64,000 nucleotides of DNA. It comes from Streptomyces collinus (GTDB taxonomy: Bacteria; Actinomycetota; Actinomycetes; Streptomycetales; Streptomycetaceae). Both the position numbers and the translations under genes were made by a program. The notes under the pieces are model-generated. The model had not been told where the DNA came from and ran no database searches. It saw only the letters and a program-made list of their open reading frames with translations. Location of the stretch: the NCBI RefSeq assembly GCF_031348265.1, contig NZ_CP133771.1:682001-746000 (forward strand), read 5' to 3'. This document shows, piece after piece, positions 33,455 through 42,174 of this stretch (positions within the stretch are counted from its first letter, which is position 1; every line of letters begins with the position of its first letter).

Positions 33455-35763
33455 CAGCGCCCGTCACCCGGGCCGTGCGCCGCCGCGTCACCGTGCGCGG
33501 CACCGTGCAGGGCGTGGGCTTCCGGCCCTTCGTGCACCGTCTCGCCACCGACCTCGCGCTCACGGGCTTCGTGAGCAACACGGCAAGCGGTGTCCTCATC
33601 GAGGTGGAGGGTCCGCCGGACGGCGTCGGCACCTTCTGCGACCGGCTGGCCGAGGAGGCCCCGCCGCTGGCCTCCGTCACCGGCGTCGGGGTCGAGGAAC
33701 TGCCCGTCACCGGCGTCGACGGCACCTTCACCATCCGCGCCACCGACTGCTCCCCCGGCAGCACCCTCCTCCCGCCCGACACAGCGGCCTGCGCGGACTG
33801 CCTGCGCGAACTGGGCGATCCGGCCGACCGCCGGCACCGGCACCCGTTCGTCACCTGCACTCACTGCGGCCCCCGTTTCACCATCGCCACGGGCATGCCG
33901 TACGACCGGGCGGTCACGACCATGTCCGGATTCCCGATGTGCGGCGAGTGCGCCCGGGAGTACGGCGATCCCCTGGACCGGCGCTTCCACGCCCAGCCGG
34001 TGGCCTGCCCCGGGTGCGGTCCCCGGCTGCGTCTGGTGCCGGCGTCCGGGAGCGGGGTGCGCCCGGCGCGGGACGCCGAGGCGCTGGCATCGGCGCGTTT
34101 GCTGCTGACGGCCGGGCGGATCGTCGCCGTGAAAGGCCTCGGCGGCTACCACCTGGCCTGCGACGCCACCGACGCCCGGGCCGTCGACACCCTGCGCTCC
34201 CGCAAGGCACGCGGCGGCAAGCCGTTCGCGGTGATGTGCGCGGACCTCGACGAGGTACGGCGGATCGCCGAGGTCTCCCCGTCCGAACTGGCCGCCCTCA
34301 CCGGCCCCCGGCGCCCCATCGTCCTGCTGCGCCGGCGCCCGGAGGCGAACGGTCTCGCGCCCGGCGTCTGCCCCGGCAGCCCGCACCTCGGCGTGCTGCT
34401 GCCCTACACGCCCGTGCACACCCTGCTGTTCGGCCTGCCCGGTGACCCGCCCGGCCCGCGCATGCTGGTCATGACGAGCGGCAACCGCTCCGGGGAGCCG
34501 ATCGTCACGGACGACGACGAGGCGCTGACCCGGCTCGCCGGGCTGGCCGACGCCTGGCTCGCCCACGACCGGCCCATCGCCTCGCCCTGCGACGACTCCC
34601 TGCTGCGGGTGCGGCCCGACGGCACCGAGCAGGTGCTGCGCCGGTCCCGGGGGTACGTGCCCCGCCCGCTGCGACTGCCGGTCCCGGTGCGGCCCGCCCT
34701 CGCCGTGGGCGGCGACCTCAAGAACGCCCTGTGCCTCGGCGCGGGCGACCAGGCCTGGTTCGGGCCGCACATCGGCGACATGGGCGATCTGGCCACCCTG
34801 GAGGCGGCCCGGCGGGCGGACGCGCGGCTGCGCGGCCTGACCGGCGTGAGCCCCGAACTGGTCGCCGCGGACCGGCACCCCGGGTACCACTCGACGCGGT
34901 GGGCCGCCCGGCTGGCCGGACGTGCGCCCGTGCTGGTGCAGCACCACCACGCGCACATCGCCTCCGCGATGGCCGAGCACGGCCTCGACGGCACGACCCC
35001 GGTGATCGGTGTCGCCTTCGACGGCACGGGCTACGGCGACGACGGCACGGTCTGGGGCGGGGAGGTCCTCCTCGCCGGCTACACCGGCTTCCGGCGCTAC
35101 GCCCGCCTCTCCCCCGCCCCGCTGCCCGGCGGCGACGCGGGCGTCGCCAACCCGTGCCGACTGGCCCTGGCCCGGCTGTGGGCGGCGGGGCTGCCGTGGG
35201 ACGCGGACCTGCCGTGCGTGACCGCGTGCGCGCCGGACGAACGGGCCGTGCTCCAAAGGCAGTTGACCGGCGGTCTGGCCTGTGTGCCGACCTCCGGCAT
35301 GGGCCGCCTCTTCGACGCCGTGTCGTCGCTGGCCGGCGTGTGCCACCGCGCGGGGTACGAGGCGCAGGCCGCGCTGGAGCTGGAGGCGGCGGCCGCTTCG
35401 GCGTGGGGCGCCGACACGGCCGCGTACGCCTTCGCCGGCGGACTCGACCCGGCACCCGTGCTCGGCGCCCTCATCACCGATCTGCGGCGCGGCACCCCGG
35501 CCGCCGTGCTCGCGGCCCGTTTCCACCGCGGCGTGGCGCGGGCGGTGGCGGAGGTCTGCCGGCGGGCGCGTCAGGACACCGGTCTGGCCACCGTCGCCCT
35601 CAGCGGCGGTGTGTTCGCCAACGCGCTGCTGGAGGAGGAGTGCGCGCGGCTGCTGGCCGAAGACGGCTTCGCGGTGCTCCGGCACGGCGAAGTCCCGCCC
35701 AACGACGGCGGGCTGGCCCTCGGCCAGCTGGTGGTCGCGGCGCACCTACGACAGGAGGAGTGA
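33451..35763 (+). CDS. hypF: Carbamoyltransferase HypF
   Basis: A 770-residue enzyme that turns carbamoyl phosphate into the thiocyanate group on HypE, the source of the active-site CN ligands. Domains in order: acylphosphatase (RGTVQGVGFRPFVHRLA, about residues 8-95); two zinc fingers (CADCLRELGD with CTHCGP, and CGECAREYGD with CPGCGP, about 105-180); YrdC-like domain; Kae1-like carbamoyltransferase with VQHHHAHIASAMAEHG. GTG 33451 overlaps the hypB stop. Length is normal for the family. Confidence 0.95.
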   Translation: MTAPVTRAVRRRVTVRGTVQGVGFRPFVHRLATDLALTGFVSNTASGVLIEVEGPPDGVGTFCDRLAEEAPPLASVTGVGVEELPVTGVDGTFTIRATDCSPGSTLLPPDTAACADCLRELGDPADRRHRHPFVTCTHCGPRFTIATGMPYDRAVTTMSGFPMCGECAREYGDPLDRRFHAQPVACPGCGPRLRLVPASGSGVRPARDAEALASARLLLTAGRIVAVKGLGGYHLACDATDARAVDTLRSRKARGGKPFAVMCADLDEVRRIAEVSPSELAALTGPRRPIVLLRRRPEANGLAPGVCPGSPHLGVLLPYTPVHTLLFGLPGDPPGPRMLVMTSGNRSGEPIVTDDDEALTRLAGLADAWLAHDRPIASPCDDSLLRVRPDGTEQVLRRSRGYVPRPLRLPVPVRPALAVGGDLKNALCLGAGDQAWFGPHIGDMGDLATLEAARRADARLRGLTGVSPELVAADRHPGYHSTRWAARLAGRAPVLVQHHHAHIASAMAEHGLDGTTPVIGVAFDGTGYGDDGTVWGGEVLLAGYTGFRRYARLSPAPLPGGDAGVANPCRLALARLWAAGLPWDADLPCVTACAPDERAVLQRQLTGGLACVPTSGMGRLFDAVSSLAGVCHRAGYEAQAALELEAAAASAWGADTAAYAFAGGLDPAPVLGALITDLRRGTPAAVLAARFHRGVARAVAEVCRRARQDTGLATVALSGGVFANALLEEECARLLAEDGFAVLRHGEVPPNDGGLALGQLVVAAHLRQEE

Positions 35764-35766
35764 CCC

Positions 35767-36102
35767 ATGTGTTTGGCAGTGCCGGGCAAGGTCGTCGCCA
35801 TCGACGACAGTGCCGAACCGCTCACCGGGCTGATCGACTTCGGCGGCGTGCAGAAGAAGGCGTGCCTGGAGTACGTGTCCGACGTGAAGGTGGGTGAGTA
35901 CGTCATCGTGCACGTCGGCTTCGCGCTCCAGCGTCTGGACGAGGAGTCGGCCCTGGCCTCCCTGAAACTCTTCGAGGAACTGGGGCTGCTGGAGGAGGAG
36001 TTCGGGGACGCCTGGGAGCAGGCGGCCAAGGAGGCGGGCGACACCCTCGCGACAGAGCGTGCGGCGGCGGAGCCCCAGGACAGCGGGAGTGAGGCCCGGT
36101 GA
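35767..36102 (+). CDS. hypC: Hydrogenase assembly chaperone HypC
   Basis: A 111-residue chaperone that starts with the invariant [12 protein letters not shown], where Cys2 carries the Fe(CN)2CO group in complex with HypD. An acidic helical C-terminal extension ([20 protein letters not shown]) makes it longer than most HypC proteins (75-95 residues). AGGAGG lies just before the ATG, inside the end of hypF. The stop overlaps the GTG of hypD. Confidence 0.95.
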   Translation: MCLAVPGKVVAIDDSAEPLTGLIDFGGVQKKACLEYVSDVKVGEYVIVHVGFALQRLDEESALASLKLFEELGLLEEEFGDAWEQAAKEAGDTLATERAAAEPQDSGSEAR

Positions 36103-37241
36103 AGTACATCGACGAGTTCAACGACCCCCAGCTGGCGCGGCGGCTGCTGGACGAGATCCGTGCCACCGCCACCCGGCCCTGGGCCCTGATGGAGGTGTGC
36201 GGCGGCCAGACCCACTCGATCATCCGGCACGGCATCGACCAACTGCTGCCCGAACAAGTCGAGTTGATCCACGGGCCCGGCTGCCCGGTCTGTGTCACGC
36301 CGCTGGAGGTCATCGACAAGGCGCTGGAGATCGCCTCGCGGCCCGGGGTGATCTTCTGCTCCTTCGGCGACATGCTCCGGGTGCCGGGCACCGACCGCGA
36401 TCTGTTCCGGGTCAAGGGCGAGGGCGGCGACGTACGGGTGGTGTACTCGCCGCTGGACGCCCTGGAGCTGGCCCGCCGCAACCCGGACCGGGAGGTGGTG
36501 TTCTTCGCGATCGGCTTCGAGACCACCGCCCCGGCCAACGCGATGGCCGTGCACCAGGCGCGCAGGCTCGGCCTGTCCAACTTCAGCCTGCTGGTGTCGC
36601 ACGTGCGGGTCCCCCCAGCCGTCGAGGCGATCATGACGGCGCCCGAGTGCCGGGTGCAGGGCTTCCTGGCCGCCGGGCACGTGTGCAGCGTGATGGGGAT
36701 GGCCGAGTACCCGGAGCTGGCCGAGCGGTTCCGGGTGCCGATGGTGGTGACGGGCTTCGAGCCGCTGGACATCCTGGAGGGCATCCGCCGGGCGGTCCGC
36801 CAGCTGGAGCGCGGTGAGCACCGGGTGGAGAACGCCTACCCGCGTGCCGTGCGCGAGGAGGGCAACCCGGCCGCGGTGCGCATGATCGAGGAGGTCTTCG
36901 AGGTCACCGACCGGAACTGGCGCGGCATCGGGCGGATCCCGGCCAGCGGCTGGCGGCTGACCGACGCCTTCCGCGCGTACGACGCGGAGCACCGCTTCGA
37001 CGTGAGCGGCATCCGTACCGAGGAGCCCGCCGAGTGCCGGGCCGGCGAGGTGCTGCAGGGTCTGATCAAGCCGACCGAGTGCGGCGCGTTCGGCACCACC
37101 TGCACCCCGCGCACCCCGCTCGGCGCCACCATGGTCTCCAGCGAGGGCGCCTGCGCGGCCTACTACCTCTACCGCCGGATGAACGCCCCGGCGCCGCAGG
37201 CCGGCGGCACCGCGCAGCAGGAGGTGACCCCCGTTGCCTGA
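36099..37241 (+). CDS. hypD: Hydrogenase formation protein HypD
   Basis: A 380-residue iron-sulfur protein that, with HypC, builds the Fe(CN)2CO unit. Conserved motifs are [44 protein letters not shown] and [19 protein letters not shown]. The CGAFG...C segment holds cluster-ligand cysteines. GTG 36099 overlaps the hypC stop; the hypE TTG start lies eight bases inside its 3' end. Confidence 0.95.
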   Translation: MKYIDEFNDPQLARRLLDEIRATATRPWALMEVCGGQTHSIIRHGIDQLLPEQVELIHGPGCPVCVTPLEVIDKALEIASRPGVIFCSFGDMLRVPGTDRDLFRVKGEGGDVRVVYSPLDALELARRNPDREVVFFAIGFETTAPANAMAVHQARRLGLSNFSLLVSHVRVPPAVEAIMTAPECRVQGFLAAGHVCSVMGMAEYPELAERFRVPMVVTGFEPLDILEGIRRAVRQLERGEHRVENAYPRAVREEGNPAAVRMIEEVFEVTDRNWRGIGRIPASGWRLTDAFRAYDAEHRFDVSGIRTEEPAECRAGEVLQGLIKPTECGAFGTTCTPRTPLGATMVSSEGACAAYYLYRRMNAPAPQAGGTAQQEVTPVA

Positions 37242-38304
37242 GCGACTCTCCGAGGTGGTCGACCCGGCCAACTGGACCTGCCCCGCCCCGCTGCGCGACC
37301 AGGGGGTGGTGGTCATGGGGCACGGCGGCGGGGGTGCGCTGTCCGCGGAGCTGATGGAGCAGATCTTCACCCCGGCCTACGGCAACGCCACCCTGGCCGG
37401 GCTCGCCGACTCCGCCGTCCTCGAACTGGGCGGCGCGCGGCTGGCCTTCTCCACCGACTCCTACGTGGTCCGGCCGCTGTTCTTCCCCGGCGGCTGCCTC
37501 GGCGACCTCGCGGTCAACGGGACCGTCAACGACCTCGCGATGAGCGGTGCCGTGCCCGCGTACCTCTCGGCGGCCTTCGTCCTGGAGGAGGGCGTGCAGC
37601 TGTCGGTCGTCGAGCGGATCGCCCGCTCGATGGGGGCGGCTGCCGAGGCCGCCGGGGTCACGATCGCCACGGGTGACACCAAGGTGGTGGAGTCCGGGCA
37701 CGGCGACGGCGTGTACGTCACCACCGCCGGTGTGGGGCTCGTACCCGCCGGGGTGGACGTCCGGCCGCAGCGTGCCCGGCCCGGTGACGCGGTGATCGTC
37801 AGCGGCCCGATCGGGCTGCACGGCGTGGCGATCATGAGCGTCCGGGAGGGGCTGGAGTTCGGGGTGGAGGTCGCCAGCGACACCGCGCCGCTGGCGGGCC
37901 TGGTGGCGGAGATGCTGGCCGTCACCCCGGACGTGCATGTGCTGCGCGACCCCACCAGGGGCGGCCTGGGCGCGTCCCTCAACGAGATCGCACGGGCCTC
38001 CGGGACCGGTGTCCGGCTGCAGGAGCGGGCGATCCCGGTGCCGGACGCGGTGGCGAACGCCTGTGGGTTCCTAGGGCTCGATCCGCTCTACGTGGCCAAC
38101 GAGGGGCGGCTGGTCGCCTTCGTGCCGCCGTCGGAGGCGGAGGAGGTGCTGGCGGCGATGCGGGCCCATCCGCAGGGTGCCGGGGCGACGCTGATCGGTG
38201 AGTGCGTCGCCGAGCACCCGGGGATGGTGGTGGTCGCCACCGGGCTCGGCGGGACGCGGGTGGTGGACCTGCCGCTCGGGGAGCAGCTGCCGCGCATCTG
38301 CTGA
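37234..38304 (+). CDS. hypE: Carbamoyl-dehydrating protein HypE, TTG start
   Basis: A 356-residue PurM/ThiL-like ATPase that dehydrates the carbamoyl group received from HypF. ATP-site segments include [15 protein letters not shown] and [17 protein letters not shown], with [15 protein letters not shown] in the second half. The protein ends in the required PRIC, whose Cys accepts the carbamoyl group. A TTG start at 37234 is indicated by GGAGGTG six bases upstream, inside hypD. It is the last rightward gene and is followed by a strong hairpin. Confidence 0.95.
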   Translation: MPERLSEVVDPANWTCPAPLRDQGVVVMGHGGGGALSAELMEQIFTPAYGNATLAGLADSAVLELGGARLAFSTDSYVVRPLFFPGGCLGDLAVNGTVNDLAMSGAVPAYLSAAFVLEEGVQLSVVERIARSMGAAAEAAGVTIATGDTKVVESGHGDGVYVTTAGVGLVPAGVDVRPQRARPGDAVIVSGPIGLHGVAIMSVREGLEFGVEVASDTAPLAGLVAEMLAVTPDVHVLRDPTRGGLGASLNEIARASGTGVRLQERAIPVPDAVANACGFLGLDPLYVANEGRLVAFVPPSEAEEVLAAMRAHPQGAGATLIGECVAEHPGMVVVATGLGGTRVVDLPLGEQLPRIC

Positions 38305-38311
38305 CCGCCGG

Positions 38312-38358
38312 ACAGGACGAAGGGCCCCGCCGGTGGATCGGCGGGGCCCTTCGCCTGT
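38312..38358. terminator. Bidirectional terminator between hypE and hypA
   Basis: CGAAGGGCCCCGCCG (38318-38332) and CGGCGGGGCCCTTCG (38339-38353) form a perfect 15-bp stem with a 6-base loop. The stem extends outward by ACAGG/CCTGT around one bulged A (38317). It lies 8 bases after the hypE stop and 4 bases after the hypA stop on the other strand, so it can end both convergent hydrogenase operons. Confidence 0.9.
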
Positions 38359-38361
38359 TGG

Positions 38362-38712
38362 CTACACCGGTACCGGTTCGATCCCGGCGATCTCCAGTTC
38401 CCGGCCGCTGCGCAGGTCGCTGGAGGGCTGGTCGCAGCGCGGGCACCAGAAGAACGGGGGCATGCCCACCGGGAACTCCTCGGCGCACGGGCCGCACCAG
38501 GCCTGCGCGGGGATCTGCTCGACGACGAGCCGGGCCCCGGCGAGGGCGGTGCCGTCGCGGGCCACCTCGAAGGCGAAGTCCAGGGCGTCGGGGACGACGC
38601 CGGCCAGTTCGCCGACCCGGACGGTCACCTTCGAGACGGCGCCCGTCCCGTCCGCCCGGGCCAGTTCGTCGGCCCGCTCGATGATCGCGGTCGCGATCGA
38701 CAGTTCGTGCAC
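38362..38712 (-). CDS. hypA: Hydrogenase nickel metallochaperone HypA
   Basis: A 116-residue nickel-binding protein that starts with the invariant MHELSIA, where His2 binds nickel. The zinc loop has two Cys pairs (WCGPC and WCPRC) about 16 residues apart. It works with HypB to load nickel. It is the last gene of the leftward structural operon, separated from the other hyp genes, which lie on the opposite strand. Confidence 0.94.
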   Translation of the reverse strand: MHELSIATAIIERADELARADGTGAVSKVTVRVGELAGVVPDALDFAFEVARDGTALAGARLVVEQIPAQAWCGPCAEEFPVGMPPFFWCPRCDQPSSDLRSGRELEIAGIEPVPV

Positions 38713-38719
38713 GGCCGGC

Positions 38720-38869
38720 TCACGGGTAGCGGTTGCCGGCGCGGAATCCGCCGGCCATCCGCCAGAGCCGCACCTCGCGCCTCAGGCTGGGCCACTCCCA
38801 GCACAGCAGGGCCAGGGCCACACCGCCCACCACGACGGCCTCGGCCTTCAGCACCCGCTGTCCGCTCAT
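38720..38869 (-). CDS. DUF6893-like small membrane protein
   Basis: A 49-residue protein from ATG 38869 (MSGQRVLKAEAVVVGGVALA), with one hydrophobic helix (AVVVGGVALALLCW) followed by a basic tail WPSLRREVRLWRM. An alternative ATG at 38911 would add 14 Arg-rich residues. It resembles DUF6893 small proteins that I recall beside streptomycete hydrogenase genes; this family call is from memory. It sits 7 bases before hypA and might anchor or position a hydrogenase component at the membrane, which is inference. Confidence 0.6.
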   Translation of the reverse strand: MSGQRVLKAEAVVVGGVALALLCWEWPSLRREVRLWRMAGGFRAGNRYP

Positions 38870-38945
38870 TGCGCCCCGCCTGCGCGCGACGGGTCTGCGT
38901 ACTCGTTTCATCGCAGTGACTCCCTGCTCGTTCTCATCACGGTGT

Positions 38946-39152
38946 TCATCCCGGCGAGATGTTCGGCATGGTCTCCGCGAGGGCGTCATGCCGCTTCCAG
39001 TGGATGCCTGTGGAGCGGCGCGCGTCGGCGGTGCCGTCCTCGTGGTGGCCCTTCTGCTGCTCGCGCGGGCCCTTGTTGCCCTGGTGCATGCCGGCGACAT
39101 GCCGGGGGGTGTCGGGCTTCGCCTGGGGCCGGCCCACTCTGATGCTGCCCAT
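38946..39152 (-). CDS. Small hydrophilic protein of the hydrogenase operon, unknown function
   Basis: A 68-residue, very polar protein rich in His, Lys, Arg, Gly and Asp, with no hydrophobic segment: it begins MGSIRVGRPQAKPDTPRHVA and contains GHHEDGTADARRSTGIHWKR. AAGGAG lies about eight bases before the ATG, which supports a real gene. Its composition suggests a disordered protein. It lies between the DUF5947 and DUF6893-like genes in the hydrogenase operon. I do not recognise a defined function. Confidence 0.65.
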   Translation of the reverse strand: MGSIRVGRPQAKPDTPRHVAGMHQGNKGPREQQKGHHEDGTADARRSTGIHWKRHDALAETMPNISPG

Positions 39153-39194
39153 GGGATGTTCTCCTTCCTCGCCTCCGACCTGCGGAGTGCGTGG

Positions 39195-39791
39195 CTATGA
39201 CCGCTCGGTGAGGTCCTCGAAGAACTGCTCGACGGCCGGCCAGATCCGGCCGCCGCCGGACAGGCCGCGCCACTCCCGGCGCACGACGGCGATCATCCGG
39301 TAGCAGTCGTCGATCGGCACGATCCAGTGCTCGTCGAGGCCGTGGACGGTGTTCACCAGGAGGGCCTCCACCTCGGGTTCCACGGTTGCGAGCTGCGGAC
39401 ACGTCCTGGCCAGCTCCTGCCAGGCCGCCGTTTCCACCTCCCACCGCATGGCTCCCGCGGGGCTCGGGCCCTCGGCGGTGACGGTGCCGTCCGCCCGGGG
39501 CACGAAGAAGACCAGGCCGACGGGTACGCCCAGGACGGCCGTGTCGACCTTGGCCAGCCGGAGCCGGCGCCGGGGCACGAGCCGGTACTGGCCGTCCCCC
39601 GCCGCCGCGTCGGCGAACAGCACCGAGCAGGGGCCGCAGGCGCAGCGCACCTCCTCCTGCCCGGTGTCGTACAGGTGGGCGTGCTCGTCGGCGACCGGTG
39701 CGGCGCACAGGTCGCACACCTCCGTCCGGGCCGCCGCGGTGCGGTCGGCCGAGGAGCGGATGAGGCGGGCCAGTGCCCCGTCGGTGGTCAC
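39195..39791 (-). CDS. DUF5947 family protein, hydrogenase-associated
   Basis: A 198-residue protein with an N-terminal metal-ribbon-like pair of motifs: CDLC (about residue 26) and CACGPC (about 50), with His between (DEHAHLYDTG). The rest is a soluble domain with a Trp-rich C-terminus (CYRMIAVVRREWRGLSGGG). GTG 39791 overlaps the stop of the NifU-like gene. It occurs with group 1h hydrogenases in actinobacteria and has no established role; electron transfer or assembly are both possible. Confidence 0.75.
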   Translation of the reverse strand: MTTDGALARLIRSSADRTAAARTEVCDLCAAPVADEHAHLYDTGQEEVRCACGPCSVLFADAAAGDGQYRLVPRRRLRLAKVDTAVLGVPVGLVFFVPRADGTVTAEGPSPAGAMRWEVETAAWQELARTCPQLATVEPEVEALLVNTVHGLDEHWIVPIDDCYRMIAVVRREWRGLSGGGRIWPAVEQFFEDLTERS

Positions 39792-40339
39792 GGTGCGCTC
39801 CGGAGCGTCAGCGTGGTCAGCGGGACGAAGGCGGGGGCCGTCTCGGTCAGGGGCTCCACCGCCGTCAGCTCGGGCGCCGCGGCGAGCACCGCCGCGCGGA
39901 CCGCGTCGGAAACCTCGTCACCTCCGCCGCCGCAGCCGGACCCGCATCCGCCGCCGCCCGTGGTCAGACGCACCCGGGCGACCTGCCCCTCCACCCCGGC
40001 CCACTCCACGTCGCCGCCGCGTTCCTGTACGGCGGGCCGCAGCCGTTCGACCGCGCGTGCCGCCCGCCGTTCGGCGGGCTCGGGGTGGATGTCGTGCAGC
40101 ACCAGCAGGTGCCCGAGCAGTTCGTCCTCGGCGAGGCGCTCGGCCACCCGCTCGTCCGCGTGGTCCATGACGCGCGCCAGGGCCTCGCCGTAGACCTCGG
40201 TCAGCAGGGCCACAGCTTCGGTCGCGGAGCGTGTCGTGGGGCCGGGCGCGGATTCGAGGCCTTCCAGCAGCTCGTCGAGCCGGCCGAGGCGGGCCTCGAC
40301 GTCCGGGTCCGCCAGCCGTGCGCCGGGGGCCTCAGCCAT
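39788..40339 (-). CDS. NifU-like protein of the hydrogenase operon
   Basis: A 183-residue protein. The N-terminal half is helical (EARLGRLDELLEGLES, EDELLGHLLVLHDIHPEP). The C-terminal half resembles a NifU C-terminal domain: AVERLRPAVQERGGDVEW, then GQVARVRLTTGGGGCGSGCG, and ending SDAVRAAVLAAAPELTAVEP. The metal motif is CGSGC where standard NifU domains have CxxC, so the spacing keeps two Cys. A role in iron-sulfur supply or relay for the hydrogenase is likely. It overlaps both neighbours by a few bases. Confidence 0.78.
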   Translation of the reverse strand: MAEAPGARLADPDVEARLGRLDELLEGLESAPGPTTRSATEAVALLTEVYGEALARVMDHADERVAERLAEDELLGHLLVLHDIHPEPAERRAARAVERLRPAVQERGGDVEWAGVEGQVARVRLTTGGGGCGSGCGGGGDEVSDAVRAAVLAAAPELTAVEPLTETAPAFVPLTTLTLRSAP

Positions 40340-42125
40340 GGTTCGCCCCGTACGTCGGCGAGTGCAGCGTGGTCAGCGTCTTGCCCTTGCCGACGTACAT
40401 GTGCACACCGCACGGCAGACAGGGGTCGAAGCTACGGACCGTGCGCATGATGTCGACGCCCTTGAAGTCGTCCGGCCCGTTCTCCTCGAAGATGGGCTGG
40501 CCCTGGACGGCGTCCTCGTACGGGCCGGGGGTGCCGTACATGTCGCGGGGGCTGGCGTTCCACGGGGTGGGCGGGTACGGGTGGTAGTTGGCGATCTTCT
40601 TGTCCTTGATCACCAGGTGGTGGGAGAGGACGCCGCGCACCGCTTCGTGGAAGCCGCAGCCGATCGCCTCGTCGGGCACCTCGTAGTTCTCGAACACCTT
40701 GGTCTCGCCCGCGCGCACCATGCCCATGGCCTCTTCGAGGAACTGCAGGGCCATGGCGGCCGCGTAGGCGACGAAGTACGGCCGGGCGCGGTCGCGTTCG
40801 ATGGTGTTGCTCCACTGCGGGATGCGCCACTCCAGGGTGGTCTCCGGCAGCGACTCGCCCTTGGGCAGGGAGATGCGCACGCTGTGGCCGGTGGCCTTGA
40901 TGTACGGGGTGTCGACCAGGCCGCTGAGCGCCGTCGACCACAGGCGGGCGAGGGGGCCGCCGCCGGTGTCGAGGGCGAGGTGGTCGCCGGTGCGCTGGTC
41001 GAGCCAACGGGGGCTCATCACCCAGCTGTACTTGTCGTCGAAGTCGCGCTTCTGCGGCACCGGGACGGTCGTCTGGTTCCACGGGTGGCGCATGTCGACG
41101 GGGTTGCCGAGCGGGTCGTGGGTGACGAAGGGGTCCTCGTTGACCCAGTCCTCGTAGTAGGAACTGCCCAGCATGATGCGCAGGCCGAGGTTGATGTCGA
41201 CGAGGTTGTTGGTGACCAGTTCGCCGTCCACGATGATGCCGGGGGTGACGTACATCGCCTTGCCCCAGGTGTTCATGGTCTCGTAGCGGTAGTCGACGAC
41301 CTTGGGGTCCTGGAAGGCGCCCCAGCAGCCCAGCAGGGTGCGGCGGCGGCCGACCTCCTCGTAGCCGGGCAGCGCCTCGTAGAAGAAGTCGAAGACGTCG
41401 TCGTTCATGGCGACGGCCTTCTTCACGAAGTCGATGACCCGCATCAGGCGGCTGAGGTAGTCGGTGAAGACGGTCGGCTGCGGCATCGTGCCGACGCCGC
41501 CCGGGTACAGCGTGGAGGGGTGGACGTGCCGTCCCTCCATCAGGCAGAACATCTCGCGGGTGACCCGGCTGACCTTCAGGGCCTCCTTGTAGACCTCGCC
41601 CTCGAAGGGGTTGAAGGCCTTCATGATGTCGGCGATCGTGCGGTAGCCGTGGATCTCGCCGCGGGGTGCCTCGGTACGCTCGGCGCGGGCCAGGACACCG
41701 GGGTTGGTGGCCTTGACCATGGCCTCGCAGAAGTCCACGAAGACCAGGTTGTCCTGGAAGATCGTGTGGTCGAACATGTACTCGGCGGCCTCGCCGAGGT
41801 TGACGATGTGCTCGGCCAGCGGGGGCGGCTTGACGCCGTAGGCCATCTGCTGGGCGTAGTCGGAGCAGGTGGTGTGGTTGTCGCCGCAGATGCCGCAGAT
41901 CCGGGACGTGATGAACCCGGCGTCGCGCGGGTCCTTGCCCTTCATGAACACCGAGTAGCCGCGGAAGAGCGACGAGGTGCTGTGGCATTCGACGACTTCC
42001 CGGTTGGCGAAGTCGATCTTCGTGTAGATGCCCAGGTTCCCGATGATCCGGGTGATCGGGTCCCAGGACATGTCCACGAGCTGTGGCGGCTTGCGGTCCG
42101 TGGGCCGGGCCTCGGTGGTGGTCAT
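40332..42125 (-). CDS. hhyL: [NiFe]-hydrogenase large subunit, group 1h
   Basis: A 597-residue catalytic subunit of the high-affinity, oxygen-insensitive uptake hydrogenase. The two nickel-binding motifs are RICGICGDNH (Cys77, Cys80) and DPCLPCGVH (Cys569, Cys572). After His575 a 22-residue tail remains, which the maturation protease (32078-32665) should remove. The sequence SWDPITRIIGN near the start is family-typical. It follows hhyS by 49 bases and overlaps the NifU-like gene. Group assignment rests on the small-subunit features and the gene neighbourhood. Confidence 0.93.
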   Translation of the reverse strand: MTTTEARPTDRKPPQLVDMSWDPITRIIGNLGIYTKIDFANREVVECHSTSSLFRGYSVFMKGKDPRDAGFITSRICGICGDNHTTCSDYAQQMAYGVKPPPLAEHIVNLGEAAEYMFDHTIFQDNLVFVDFCEAMVKATNPGVLARAERTEAPRGEIHGYRTIADIMKAFNPFEGEVYKEALKVSRVTREMFCLMEGRHVHPSTLYPGGVGTMPQPTVFTDYLSRLMRVIDFVKKAVAMNDDVFDFFYEALPGYEEVGRRRTLLGCWGAFQDPKVVDYRYETMNTWGKAMYVTPGIIVDGELVTNNLVDINLGLRIMLGSSYYEDWVNEDPFVTHDPLGNPVDMRHPWNQTTVPVPQKRDFDDKYSWVMSPRWLDQRTGDHLALDTGGGPLARLWSTALSGLVDTPYIKATGHSVRISLPKGESLPETTLEWRIPQWSNTIERDRARPYFVAYAAAMALQFLEEAMGMVRAGETKVFENYEVPDEAIGCGFHEAVRGVLSHHLVIKDKKIANYHPYPPTPWNASPRDMYGTPGPYEDAVQGQPIFEENGPDDFKGVDIMRTVRSFDPCLPCGVHMYVGKGKTLTTLHSPTYGANHG

Positions 42126-42174
42126 CTGCGGTACTGCCCCTCGCTGTCGGTGGTGGGTGGGGTCGCGGGTTTCA

